The notes below the pieces were generated by a model that was not told the origin of the DNA, searched no databases, and worked only from the letters and a program-made list of their open reading frames with translations. A program made the translations under genes and the position numbers. Source: Verrucolacustris sp044348085 (GTDB lineage Bacteria > Verrucomicrobiota > Verrucomicrobiia > Methylacidiphilales > Verrucolacustridaceae). Taken from it: 15,280 nt of DNA. Shown in pieces: positions 14,568 through 15,280 of the stretch (position 1 is the stretch's first letter; every line of letters begins with the position of its first letter). The stretch spans positions 1-15,280 of the forward strand of contig JBIKTM010000029.1 in NCBI GenBank assembly GCA_044348085.1. The letters run 5' to 3'.

Positions 14568-15280
14568 TCAGCCCTCTTGGAGGAGATGTTTCAAGTAATC
14601 ATCTTGAGAAAGGCGGAAGGCAATCGGGCCGTCCGCCTCCCCGCGGACGAATTGCTGCAGAAAGGGGTCGGGGTTGGCTCGGATTTCGTCAGGGGTTCCC
14701 TCGGCGATAATCTCTCCTTGGCGGGGTCCGTTTCCCAACATGAGCATATGAGTGGCAATGCGAAAGCAGCTAGTCATATCGTGGCTTACGACTACGGCGG
14801 TGACGCCGATCTTGCGAGTACTGTCGAGTGTTAACTGGTCGACCACGGCGGTCATGACAGGGTCGAGTCCAGAGGTGGGTTCGTCACTGAACAGAAGTTC
14901 AGGATCGAGAGCGAGGGCGCGGGCGAGGCCGACCCGTTTTCTCATTCCTCCGCTCAATTCGGAAGGTTTAAAATTCTCAAAACCAGTGAGGCCAACAAGT
15001 TCGAGCTTCATTTTGACGATCATTTCGATGAGGGACGGGTCGACTTGGCTATGTTCGAGAAGGGGAAGGGCGATATTTTCGCCGACGGTCATAGATTGAA
15101 AGAGGGCACCGAATTGGAAGTTCATTCCAAAACGGAGCCGGATCCGATCGAGCTCCTGAGGGGCTGCCTTCGTAATATCCTCCCCGAAAAGGTGGACCGA
15201 TCCCGAGGTGGGTTTTTGGGCGCCGATGAGAATCCGGAGAAGGGTGGTTTTTCCGCAACCGCTCCCTCCCATAATGACAA
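14568..15280 (-). CDS. mlaF: MlaF-like ABC transporter ATPase (cut by right edge)
   Basis: The ATP-binding subunit of an MCE-type lipid ABC transporter, lacking only its N-terminal 30 or so residues, which lie past base 15280. Motifs in order are Walker A GGSGCGKTT, a Q-loop stretch NFQFGALFQSMTVGEN (the FGALF-SMTV wording is typical of MlaF), the signature LSGGMRKRVGLARAL, Walker B LLFSDEPTSGLDP and the switch His in VVSHD. All catalytic elements are intact. The reading frame stays open to the window edge (VIM before GGSG), so the ATG at 15272 is internal. The permease (MlaE/YrbE type) is expected upstream, outside the window. Confidence 0.94.
   Translation of the reverse strand, partial: VIMGGSGCGKTTLLRILIGAQKPTSGSVHLFGEDITKAAPQELDRIRLRFGMNFQFGALFQSMTVGENIALPLLEHSQVDPSLIEMIVKMKLELVGLTGFENFKPSELSGGMRKRVGLARALALDPELLFSDEPTSGLDPVMTAVVDQLTLDSTRKIGVTAVVVSHDMTSCFRIATHMLMLGNGPRQGEIIAEGTPDEIRANPDPFLQQFVRGEADGPIAFRLSQDDYLKHLLQEG

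Noticed and set aside
1..15280. CRISPR array, insertion sequence, phage or attachment site
   Set aside because: No regularly spaced direct repeats, transposase, integrase or terminal repeats were seen; the tRNA-Val has no integrase beside it and I saw no second copy of its 3' end.

Overview
The window is a gene-dense piece of a bacterial chromosome with no sign of phage, plasmid or transposon. I infer a Verrucomicrobiota-type organism. The pointers are a secreted thioredoxin preceded by Trp-rich repeats of 30-32 residues, a system II (ResB/CcsA) cytochrome c pathway with a long periplasmic CcsA leader, an MCE/Mla-type lipid transporter (so an outer membrane), weak or absent Shine-Dalgarno sequences at many starts, and a tRNA without encoded CCA. 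This is inference from gene content, not a phylogenetic result.

Left part (1-4700): a sugar/keto-acid metabolism block. A short-chain dehydrogenase (cut by the left edge) is divergent from a plus-strand group of three genes: an N-acylglucosamine 2-epimerase (AGE) family protein, a glucosamine-6-phosphate deaminase (NagB) and an acetoacetate-decarboxylase-like protein. A CE7-family sugar-ester deacetylase faces this group from the other strand. Together they suggest deacetylation, isomerisation and deamination of an (amino)sugar-derived substrate plus processing of a beta-keto acid. No kinase, NagA-type N-deacetylase or transporter is present, so the substrate is open.

Middle part (4869-6929, minus strand): dihydroneopterin aldolase (folB), then tRNA-Val(GAC), then a protein with two tandem metallo-beta-lactamase domains. 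Each domain has lost a different metal ligand.

Cytochrome c block (7122-11625): a secreted TlpA/ResA-like thioredoxin on the plus strand converges on, and overlaps by 29 bases with, the minus-strand pair resB-ccsA. The three products fit one process, reduction of apocytochrome c and haem ligation outside the cytoplasmic membrane. A secreted WG-repeat protein of unknown role follows (11754-12533).

Right part (12538-15280, minus strand): a compact four-gene unit of an MlaF-like ABC ATPase (cut by the right edge), an MCE/MlaD-like membrane-anchored protein, a small RsbW-like histidine-kinase-fold ATPase and an MBL hydrolase. Spacings are 17 and 10 bases and then an ATGA overlap, which suggests one transcript linking envelope lipid transport with a possible signalling module. 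All family names come from motif recognition by eye; no database search was made.
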